DNA of 64,000 nucleotides from Rhizorhapis sp. SPR117 (GTDB lineage Bacteria > Pseudomonadota > Alphaproteobacteria > Sphingomonadales > Sphingomonadaceae), in contig NZ_JAKKIE010000012.1 in assembly GCF_021742065.1 (NCBI RefSeq), forward strand, positions 13,605 through 77,604, given 5' to 3'. Below are positions 57,806 to 64,000 of this stretch, in pieces. The notes below the pieces were generated by a model. It was not told the DNA's origin and did not search any database. It saw nothing but the letters and a program-made list of their open reading frames with translations. Position numbers and translations under genes: made by a program. The first letter of the stretch is position 1; every line of letters begins with the position of its first letter.

Positions 57806-58333
57806 CTAGTGCGGTTCGCCACGGAAAGCGCCGTGCGCGCGAAGGATCGCAAGCGCTTCTTCCACGCGGCCGCCACACTGGATGACAAGCACCGCGCGCC
57901 CGGCCTTGAGGTGGTTTTCAGCAGCTTTGGCCTGCGCTTCGGAAATCCCAAAACCGATCAGGGAACCCGCCACGCCGCCCAACGCGCTGCCCGCGATCAC
58001 CCCCGTCAGAGTTGCGGCCAGCGGACCCGCTGCGATCATCGGGCCGATCCCAGGCACCGCGAGCACACCGATTTCCGCCAGCAGACCGCCCAGGCCGCCA
58101 GCAGTCGCTCCGATGCCGGCCCCGCGCTCCCCGCCCGCCTCAATGGCCTCATCGACGTTGTCGTCGCGCGGTTTGTTTACGTCTTGGTCGGTCGGAGACT
58201 GTATGAACAGGCTTATATCGCTGGCCGAAAAGCCGGCGGCGGCGAGAGCGGCGATCGCAGCTTCAGCCTTCTGTCGCGACGGAAGGATGGCGATCTCGCT
58301 GACCCGCCGTGGTTCCTGGCTCGCCTCGTTCAT
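57806..58333 (-). CDS. General stress protein, YflT-like with glycine-rich membrane segment
   Basis: 175 residues from MNEASQEPRRVSE with GGAGAG upstream. The N-terminal part (VSEIAILPSRQKAEAAIAAL, AAGFSASDISLFIQ) is a small alpha/beta fold like the general stress protein 17M/YflT domain. The middle is a Gly/Ala-rich hydrophobic hairpin (GIGATAGGLGGLLAEIG, LTGVIAGSALGGVAGSLIGF). The C-terminus KAGRAVLVIQCGGRVEEALA is a second alpha/beta element. A common stress-regulon type in this group. Confidence 0.8.
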   Translation of the reverse strand: MNEASQEPRRVSEIAILPSRQKAEAAIAALAAAGFSASDISLFIQSPTDQDVNKPRDDNVDEAIEAGGERGAGIGATAGGLGGLLAEIGVLAVPGIGPMIAAGPLAATLTGVIAGSALGGVAGSLIGFGISEAQAKAAENHLKAGRAVLVIQCGGRVEEALAILRAHGAFRGEPH

Positions 58334-58387
58334 CCATCTCTCTCCCATCAAGGGAGGACGTTAGAATGCTTCGATCATCGAGGCCAC

Positions 58388-58560
58388 TCATTCGATCGAC
58401 GCATCGGGATCCTCGACGATCAGCGCATAGCTTTTGGTGCCGTCAGGTGCGCCCGACCAGTCGAGCGCCGGGCGAGACATTGCCATGCTCCTTCGCAAAC
58501 CGTTCGGGCAAGTTCCCGCCATTGGGGAAACTGCGACGAAGCGCTCGAGCACGGTTCCAT
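58388..58560 (-). pseudogene. Remnant of a YbhB/PEBP-family gene
   Basis: A minus-strand frame reads FPNGGNLPERFAKEHGNVS, then PALDWSGAPDGTKSYALIVE and DPDASIE before a stop at 58388. This is the N-terminal third of the phosphatidylethanolamine-binding (Raf-kinase-inhibitor-like) family, whose signature is SPxLxWSGxPxGTKSxALxxxDPDAP. The rest of the gene is missing and no start codon is in frame, so it is a fragment. Confidence 0.65.
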
Positions 58561-58621
58561 TCGTGGCTCGGGCGCTACCGCATGCTGTCCGATATGATCG
58601 GAGGAATAGGGCAATTGCCCA

Positions 58622-60322
58622 TTAGCTCAGTGACTGCCTGGGCCAATCAGTCGACCGTACGCAATCTCGTCGGCAGAGGTCGCCCCGCTGCTTGAGAACG
58701 GGGTAAGCGGATGCCTCGATGAGATGGCTGCTGATGCGCTTGATATCGCGGAGCGCGTCGAGATGAAGCGCGCTGGTTTCAACCGTCTCGACATTGCCAG
58801 AGCGCAGCCGTTCGAAATGGGCGGCAGTTGCTTCCTCATCGATACGCCGGAACGCCTGCTTCTCAGACGCAAGTTCGCGCGCCGCCTTTGGATCACCGCT
58901 CAGAAATACGGTGGTCGAGCTTCGCAGCGTCGTCAGCAGGCGATCGATCTGCGAAATGAGGTCGGCCGTGCCTTCAGCCGAGAAAGCAACTCCGCGCCGG
59001 AGCTGGCGGCTGGCGATGCCAAGCAGCCCGCGGTCGATCAGGTCGCCGGCCTGCTCGAGATTGATCGAGAAGGTCAGGATGCGCGCGAGCCTTCGACCGC
59101 CCTCGTCGTCGAGGCTGCCGGCATCGATCGCGAGCAGATTCTCTTTGATAGCGCGGTTGAGATGATCGAGCCGATCGTCGAGCGTGCGTGTCTCGGCGAT
59201 GTGCCGGCGGTCGGGACGCGCGAGTGCCTGCCTGAGGCCAAGCAGCATCTGTTCGAGTATATCGGCGAGACGCAACGCCTCGCGGGTTGCGCCGCCAAGC
59301 GCGCTCGCGGGCGAGTGCCCCTCTCCTACCGGTTCGAGATAGCGCGGCGCATCGGGGGATCCCTCGTCGGGCCGTGCGGGAAGCATGCGCTCCAGCAGCC
59401 GGGCGAAGGGACCGAGCAGCGGGAAGAAGAACAATGCGAGCGCCATATTCAGGCCAGTGTGGAAATTGGCGATCGCCCGCGCCGGGTTGGCCTCGATGCC
59501 CGTTACGAGCGGAGGGATCAGCGGAAAGACCGCCAATACCAGAGCGACGCCAATGAAGCGGTTGATCAGGTTGCCCACGGGTAGCCGGCGGGCGGCGGGA
59601 TCGCGTGCCGTGCCTTCGAGCACCGGATTGATCGCCGAGCCCAGATTGGCGCCAAGCGCCAGCGCGATCCCGGCGGGCACGGAGAGCACGCCTTCCGTGG
59701 TGAATGAGATGGCCAGCAGCACAACGGCCACGCTCGAATGCGCTGCCCAGGTCATCAGTGCGCCAAGCACGACCAGAAACACGATGTGGCCGGAGAGTGC
59801 GGTCAGAAAGGCGCGCGTCATAGGATTGGCAGCGACAGGCTCGAGCACCACCAGGAACTCGTGGAGCGCGAACAGGATGAGACCGAGACCGATGAATACC
59901 CGGCCGAAGTCTCGCCAGCCGGCTTGTGCTCGGCGGAACAGCAGATAGCCGACGAGCACGAGGATCGGTGCGATGCGCGCGACGTCGAAGGCGAGAAGCT
60001 GGACGATCAGCGTCGTGCCGACATTGGCGCCGAGCATCACAGCGAGGCCTTGGATCAGTCCGACCAGCCCCTCGGCCGCGAAGCCCGTGACCATGAGACC
60101 TGTGGCGGTGCTGCTCTGGAGGAGCGCGGTGACGCCGAGGCCGGCGAGGAAGGCGCGGAAACGATCGCCGAGATGATGCGCGAGTAGCGAACGGAGCTTT
60201 GCGCCCAGCGCGCGCTGCACGCCGGTGCGCACCATGTGAACGCCCCAGAGCAGCAGCGCCGCGATGCCCCCAAGATCGAGAAGGGTCAGCGAAATGCTCG
60301 TCGGTTCGACTCCTGTTTCCAA
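58622..60322 (-). CDS. Na/Pi cotransporter family protein with PhoU-like C-terminus
   Basis: 566 residues. Two inverted Na/Pi-cotransporter repeats, each with a QSS-type motif: LGVTALLQSSTATGLMVTGF and MTWAAHSSVAVVLLAISF, in eight or more membrane helices. The C-terminal about 200 residues form a cytoplasmic PhoU-like helical bundle (REALRLADILEQMLLGLRQA and HLDALRDIKRISSHLIEASA). Mediates sodium-coupled phosphate or related anion transport in characterised relatives. No pst or phoU genes nearby. Confidence 0.9.
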   Translation of the reverse strand: METGVEPTSISLTLLDLGGIAALLLWGVHMVRTGVQRALGAKLRSLLAHHLGDRFRAFLAGLGVTALLQSSTATGLMVTGFAAEGLVGLIQGLAVMLGANVGTTLIVQLLAFDVARIAPILVLVGYLLFRRAQAGWRDFGRVFIGLGLILFALHEFLVVLEPVAANPMTRAFLTALSGHIVFLVVLGALMTWAAHSSVAVVLLAISFTTEGVLSVPAGIALALGANLGSAINPVLEGTARDPAARRLPVGNLINRFIGVALVLAVFPLIPPLVTGIEANPARAIANFHTGLNMALALFFFPLLGPFARLLERMLPARPDEGSPDAPRYLEPVGEGHSPASALGGATREALRLADILEQMLLGLRQALARPDRRHIAETRTLDDRLDHLNRAIKENLLAIDAGSLDDEGGRRLARILTFSINLEQAGDLIDRGLLGIASRQLRRGVAFSAEGTADLISQIDRLLTTLRSSTTVFLSGDPKAARELASEKQAFRRIDEEATAAHFERLRSGNVETVETSALHLDALRDIKRISSHLIEASAYPVLKQRGDLCRRDCVRSTDWPRQSLS

Positions 60323-60654
60323 CCGCCACTATAGTAGCCACGATCGCAGGATGCGACTTCGCCATTCGGTCAGGTTAGGCCCAGCCGTCGCGACGGGTCG
60401 ACCAGGCGCCCGGCTCACAGGTCCAGCGGCCCCGTGCCGAAAAAGGTCGGTCTTGGCAGATGTCGCGCCTGACGCATGAGACCCGCGCGGCCTCGTCAAT
60501 AGTCAGGCAGTTCCCCCATGTAGGAAATCTACCTCGCCTGATTCACGTCCTCGAAATAGGTTTGAGGTGGAATTCTTACTCGTCCCCACTTTGAGGTCGG
60601 GAGGACTGCGTAGCCCGAACCTCGCAGCATCGAAGTCGACCGAGGAGATTGCCA
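60323..60654. other. Intergenic region upstream of the split oxidoreductase
   Basis: About 330 bases. It should hold the promoter of the oxidoreductase; GAGGAG at 60642-60647 is its ribosome site. No gene or clear hairpin seen. Confidence 0.45.
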
Positions 60655-60802
60655 TTGTCCATCGCTCTGATCGGCGCCTCTGGAGCCGCCGGTTCCCGTA
60701 TCCTGAAGGAACTTTCCGATCGCGGCCACGCGATTACCGCTATCGCCCGTCACCCCGAAAAGATCGCTGATCTGCCGAATGTCACCGCACGGCGTGGCGA
60801 TG
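60655..60802 (+). pseudogene. NAD(P)-binding oxidoreductase, 5' part, split by an IS3-family element
   Basis: TTG start at 60655, seven bases after GAGGAG, then SIALIGASGAAGSRILKELS with the Rossmann GxxGxxG motif and ITAIARHPEKIADLPNVTAR ending RRGD. The IS follows the bases ATG (60800-60802), which are repeated after the element. Removing the IS and one ATG joins GDV to LDKAGLVELL in one frame, giving an intact atypical SDR of about 200 residues. Confidence 0.88.
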
Positions 60803-60829
60803 TGAACCGCCCCGGGATTGCCGGAGGCC
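60803..60829 (+). repeat. Left terminal inverted repeat of the IS3-family element
   Basis: 27 bases beginning TGAACCGCCCCGGGATTG and ending GGAGGCC; exact complement of 62097-62123. It contains the small palindrome CCCCGGG. Confidence 0.92.
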
Positions 60830-60841
60830 ATTCGGGTTAAA

Positions 60842-61747
60842 TTACGCGGCGATGGGAGTGTCGTCCAGCATGGCGTAGTAGCGCTCCTCCGCTTCGGCAG
60901 GCGGTATATTGCCAATGGGCGCGAGGAGCCGGCGGTTGTTGAACCAGTCTACCCATTCGAGCGTGGCGTATTCAACGGCCTCAAAGGATCGCCATGGACC
61001 TCGTCGGTGGATCACCTCTGCCTTGTAAAGGCCGTTGATTGTCTCGGCCAAAGCGTTGTCGTAGCTGTCGCCTACACTGCCCACCGATGGCTCGATCCCA
61101 GCTTCGGCAAGGCGCTCGGTATACTTGATCGAGACGTATTGGCTGCCGCGGTCGCTGTGGTGGATCAGACCGCCGCGATGGACAGGACGCCGATCGTGGA
61201 TCGCCTGTTCGAGGGCATCCAGCACGAAGCTGGCGTGCGCCGTCCTGCTCACCCGCCAGCCTACGATGTAGCGGGCATAGACGTCGATCACGAAGGCCAC
61301 GTAGACGAACCCCGACCACGTCGCGACGTATGTGAAGTCCGAGACCCACAGCATGTTCGGCGCCGGCGCATGAAACTGCCGGCTCACCTGATCGAGTGGG
61401 CAAGGCACCGCCTTGTCGCTGATCGTCGTGCGCACTGGCTTGCCACGGATTACGCCCTGCAGGCCAAGATCGCGCATCAGCCGCTCCACTGTGCATCGGG
61501 CGATATCGAAGCCTTCGCGCCGCATCTGCCGCCACACTTTGCGCACGCCGTAGACGCCGAAGTTCTCGGCGAAGACGCGCACCACCTCCGGCTTCAACAT
61601 CTGATCACGCTGAGCACGCGACGATAGCCGCGAGGGATCGCGCCGCTGCGCCAGATGTTCATGGTAGGTGGATGGGGCGATCGGCAGAACCCGGCAGATC
61701 GGCTCGACCCCATAATCACTGCGATGCTCGTCAATGAACGCGATCAT
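60842..61747 (-). CDS. IS3-family transposase OrfB (DDE integrase)
   Basis: 301 residues. Catalytic DDE: first Asp in [20 protein letters not shown], second in [20 protein letters not shown], Glu in [17 protein letters not shown]. The HTH_21-like N-terminus is [14 protein letters not shown], followed by [17 protein letters not shown]. The ATG overlaps the orfA stop (ATGA), so expression may be by reinitiation or frameshift to give the OrfAB fusion. Confidence 0.95.
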   Translation of the reverse strand: MIAFIDEHRSDYGVEPICRVLPIAPSTYHEHLAQRRDPSRLSSRAQRDQMLKPEVVRVFAENFGVYGVRKVWRQMRREGFDIARCTVERLMRDLGLQGVIRGKPVRTTISDKAVPCPLDQVSRQFHAPAPNMLWVSDFTYVATWSGFVYVAFVIDVYARYIVGWRVSRTAHASFVLDALEQAIHDRRPVHRGGLIHHSDRGSQYVSIKYTERLAEAGIEPSVGSVGDSYDNALAETINGLYKAEVIHRRGPWRSFEAVEYATLEWVDWFNNRRLLAPIGNIPPAEAEERYYAMLDDTPIAA

Positions 61748-62070
61748 CGCTTGAACGGGCGGTCGAGCTCCGCCTGGGCAAAATACGCAGATGCCTTGCG
61801 CAGGATCTCGTTGGCCTGACGCAACTCGCGGTTCTCACGCTCCAGCGCCTTGAGCCTGTCAGCTACATCGGTGGGCAACCCGGCCCGCTTGCCGCTGTTC
61901 ACCTCCGCCTTCTTCACCCACTCCAGCAGCGTGTGTCCCGAACAGCCGATCTTCTCGGCAATCGATGTGATCGCCGCCCAGCGGGACGGATGGGCACCTT
62001 CGTGATCCAGCACCATGCGGACAGCCCGCTCTCGAACCTCAGGTGCAAACTTGTTCGTCGTCTTGCTCAT
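61744..62070 (-). CDS. IS3-family transposase OrfA
   Basis: 108 residues. Helix-turn-helix (HTH_8 type): [42 protein letters not shown]-terminal leucine-zipper-like coiled coil [20 protein letters not shown] is used for multimerisation. Intact. Confidence 0.95.
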   Translation of the reverse strand: MSKTTNKFAPEVRERAVRMVLDHEGAHPSRWAAITSIAEKIGCSGHTLLEWVKKAEVNSGKRAGLPTDVADRLKALERENRELRQANEILRKASAYFAQAELDRPFKR

Positions 62071-62096
62071 CGTAGACCCTTCCTCTCAGGAGTTAG

Positions 62097-62123
62097 GGCC
62101 TCCGGCAATCCCGGGGCGGTTCA
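62097..62123 (-). repeat. Right terminal inverted repeat of the IS3-family element
   Basis: 27 bases, exact complement of 60803-60829, ending CGGGGCGGTTCA at 62123, followed by the duplicated target ATG (62124-62126). Confidence 0.92.
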
Positions 62124-62587
62124 ATGTGCTCGACAAGGCGGGGCTGGTCGAACTGCTGAGAGGCCACGACACGGTAGTGAGCTCGGTCCATTTCACGGCG
62201 AGCGATCCCCACATCCTGATCGATGCGGTCAAGGCAGCCGGGGTGAAGCGATACCTTGTGGTCGGAGGCGCCGGCAGCCTCGAGGTGAAGCCGGGCATCG
62301 GCCTGATCGACACCCCGGACTTCCCAGAGGCGTATAAGGCCGAAGCGGGCGGTGGCGCAGCCTTTCTCGATCTGCTGCGTCAGGAACAGGATCTCGATTG
62401 GACCTTCCTGTCACCATCCTTGCAGTTCTTGCCCGGCGAGCGGACGGGCAAATTTCGTCTTGGCAAGGATGAGTTGCTATCCACCGAGAAGGGGAGCGTG
62501 ATTTCGTTCGAGGATTACGCGGTCGCTCTGGTGGATGAGATCGAGAATCCAGCGCATCGCCGCCAGCGCTTCACCGTCGGCTATTGA
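62124..62587 (+). pseudogene. NAD(P)-binding oxidoreductase, 3' part, split by an IS3-family element
   Basis: Continuation after the IS: LDKAGLVELLRGHDTVVSSV, AAGVKRYLVVGGAGSLEVKP (the beta-strand/GGAG motif of YwnB-like atypical SDRs), LDWTFLSPSLQFLPGERTGK and a C-terminal HRRQRFTVGY. Ends at 62587; a PPOX-type gene follows 17 bases later with GAGAGGAGG, so the two probably formed one operon. The IS interrupts codon 50 or so. Confidence 0.88.
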
Positions 62588-62604
62588 GAGGAGGTTCGCC
62601 GCCC

Positions 62605-63060
62605 ATGCCCAATACTACCCCGCTCGCGCTCAGCCCCGAGATTTCAGCGCTGGTTAACGGCGCTCTGGATGCTGGTCAGCCATTGCTTCTGGCCGTCGTC
62701 GATGCCGGCCACAAACCCGTTCTGTCGTTTCGGGGCAGCACGGTTGTGTTCAGCGATACCCAGCTCAGCTTCTGGGCGCGTAACGCCGAGGGCGGAACGC
62801 TTGAGGCGATCAGGCAGAACCCGCACGTCGCCTTGGCGTATCGTTCGCCGACGGTGCCGGTTCTCCAGTTCATCGGGCGAGCGCGGATCAGCGATGACCC
62901 GGCCGAGCGCGATCGCGCGTTCGATCTGTCCAATGAGAAGGAGCGCGAGCGTGACCCGGAGCGGAAAGGCCGGGCGGTGATCATCGACCTCGATCAGGTC
63001 ACTGGCGTGCTCGGATTCGAGAACGGCGCCCCGATTTTTTGCAATATGGCGCGGACCTGA
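62605..63060 (+). CDS. Pyridoxamine-5'-phosphate-oxidase-fold (flavin-binding) protein
   Basis: 151 residues from MPNTTPLALSPEISALVNGA. The split beta-barrel has QPLLLAVVDAGHKPVLSFRG, TQLSFWARNAEGGTLEAIRQ (phosphate-binding Arg/Asn region), NPHVALAYRSPTVPVLQFIG and RKGRAVIIDLDQVTGVLGF. Likely FMN- or F420-type reductase or binding protein of general stress type. It lies behind the IS-split oxidoreductase, so its transcription may now depend on the IS or an internal promoter. Confidence 0.85.
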   Translation: MPNTTPLALSPEISALVNGALDAGQPLLLAVVDAGHKPVLSFRGSTVVFSDTQLSFWARNAEGGTLEAIRQNPHVALAYRSPTVPVLQFIGRARISDDPAERDRAFDLSNEKERERDPERKGRAVIIDLDQVTGVLGFENGAPIFCNMART

Positions 63061-63923
63061 CGAGCAGGTCCGGTCTGCGCCGACGGATCCATTAGCTGCC
63101 GTGTGACCTGAGACCGCTCGGACGGGCTCGCCGGGACATTGGCGAGGAGATTGCGGACGGCTTTGAGGACGAAGGCGTCGCAAATCGAGATGAACGGGCT
63201 TCGGCGCCATTGCAGACGCGCAAGTCCTCCGCGTCATCGGCCGGCGCTTCCATCGTGCTGATGGGCATCGCGCTTCGCCGTCAGCGCGACCGAGGGATAG
63301 CCTAAGCCTCGCGAGGGCTTAGCTCCTGATCTTCGGTGAGGCCTGCCACACGCTCGCCACTGAGCACGCGGGTTAGCGGCGTTTCCACGTTCGCTAAACC
63401 CGGCCGGTCGCAGCGAAGGCGCGTGTCCTCTCCGTCCCGGCGCTGGACGTGGGGGAGGATCCGACCGCCCTCGGCCAAAGCTGAAACTTTCTTGCGGTCC
63501 CAATCTAAATGACCGGCAAACATGGCGACCCGGCTGAGGATGGCGGTGCTCCCTGCCACCCAATCTCACGAAAAATGGAGCCATCACTGAAATAACTGAA
63601 CATCTCGGCGCGGCGCGATTGCGCGGCAATGGCGCTCCCCCGGTCCGAAGCGGCTCAACTGGTCGATCGTGCGCGGTGTGGTGGCAGTTGAAGATAACCA
63701 TGTTGAGGCCCCTCGATCATCGGCTCTTCGATCCAGTCGACGGCTTCGGCTCCGCTGATCCCTTCGATCGAAAATGGTCGGATCGAACGGCTTTCCAACA
63801 GGCCCTCGGCATTCGCTGCGACGGACAGGAGGGCAGGAGACGGCAAGCCCAATCCCGGCGTGTGGGCCTGCGCGCCGGCCGAGGAGCCGACCATGCTTCG
63901 CCCGCAACGGCTTGGTCGAGAAG
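63061..63923. other. Gene-poor stretch before the IS21 end
   Basis: About 860 bases. A minus-strand frame at 63302-63559 (ending LTRVLSGERVAGLTEDQELS) has moderately natural composition but no recognised domain and no upstream ribosome site. Other frames are Arg/Pro-rich. I read it as decayed sequence flanking an insertion. Confidence 0.4.
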
Positions 63924-64000
63924 TGTCAATCGGCGTCCAAACGGGACCCCCTATCGGCACGCAAAAGGGACCCCCTGTCAGGATGGCGGAACGTTGATGT
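63924..64000 (+). mobile_element. Left end of an IS21-family element, cut by the window edge
   Basis: A terminal TGTCAATCGG at 63924 is followed by two 24-base tandem repeats (63930-63953 and 63954-63977), each of form TCGGC-x5-AAA-GGGACCCCCT. Terminal TG plus repeated GGGACCCCCT blocks is the layout of IS21 ends, where the repeats are transposase-binding sites. An istA gene would start around 63996 and lie outside. Confidence 0.75.

Larger units (their letters stand above)
60803..62123 (-). mobile_element. Complete IS3-family insertion sequence
   Basis: 1321 bases bounded by perfect 27-base terminal inverted repeats (60803-60829 and 62097-62123, starting TGAACCGCCCCGGGATTG) and a 3-base target duplication ATG. 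It contains orfA and orfB on the minus strand with an ATGA overlap. Undamaged ends and genes point to a recent insertion. Confidence 0.95.

Noticed and set aside
60301..60325. Possible LexA box GTTC-N7-GTTT near the Na/Pi transporter start
   Set aside because: The second half-site is imperfect and lies over the start codon of a gene with no known SOS link.

Overview
The window is high-GC chromosomal DNA with the gene content of an alphaproteobacterium, most likely a member of the Sphingomonadaceae. Supporting signs are a MucR-type regulator, large TonB-dependent receptors, an EcfG-like stress promoter, PRC-barrel/DUF2383/DUF4142/GlsB stress proteins, the imuA-imuB-dnaE2 mutasome and direct-repeat LexA boxes of the form GTTC-N7-GTTC. 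No rRNA or tRNA gene was seen, so the genus is not fixed. It reads as an accessory, stress-oriented region with much gene decay.

Layout. 1-6.6 kb: a phosphoketolase cut by the left edge, a short DnaG primase, a MucR protein without its zinc cysteines, and small unknown genes. 7-10.4 kb: a PAS/HisKA_2 sensor kinase and a block of stress proteins. 10.4-14.1 kb: an IS110-family element (IS1111 type by its ends) inserted in the 3' end of cyoA, whose partners cyoBCD are absent, then an MFS transporter. 14.4-18.3 kb: a TetR regulator divergent from a siderophore-interacting protein, an FAD monooxygenase and an O-methyltransferase; the first two are broken. 18.5-24.7 kb: a ferric-siderophore uptake operon (TonB receptor, PepSY protein, small membrane protein, methyltransferase, membrane protein) divergent from an AraC regulator. 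25-29 kb: a second TonB receptor translationally coupled to a Tat-exported aminotransferase. 29.3-35.5 kb: exonuclease, 1-Cys peroxiredoxin, YghU-like glutathione transferase, GNAT, Dps, FMN reductase, dienelactone hydrolase. 35.5-43.4 kb: an MFS pump fused to a MarR-like domain, then the SOS mutasome operon with its LexA box.

43.4-48.2 kb is a mosaic: a frameshifted KfrB-domain gene of plasmid type, a DJ-1/PfpI gene, cobQ and folB. The 3' and 5' scraps of a second GNAT gene lie at its two sides in swapped order, and three copies of a palindrome-plus-hairpin repeat are present. 48.2-56 kb is a DNA-repair neighbourhood: two divergent SRAP (YedK-like) genes share a LexA box, followed by SDR and small stress-type genes, then a coupled operon ligD-xthA-cupin-GFA. 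56-64 kb holds an NRAMP-like transporter, a stress protein, an Na/Pi cotransporter, an NAD(P)-binding oxidoreductase split by a complete IS3-family element with a 3-bp target duplication, a PPOX-fold protein, and the start of an IS21-type element at the right edge.

Together the genes point to oxidative, iron and DNA-damage stress handling: mutagenic translesion synthesis, SRAP crosslink repair, LigD and exonuclease III, peroxiredoxin, Dps, and two TonB uptake systems. Insertion sequences and small indels are eroding parts of it. The best candidates for new biology are the LexA-controlled SRAP pair with a Cys-less paralogue, the TonB receptor/Tat-aminotransferase pair, the MFS-MarR fusion, and the composite palindromic repeat.
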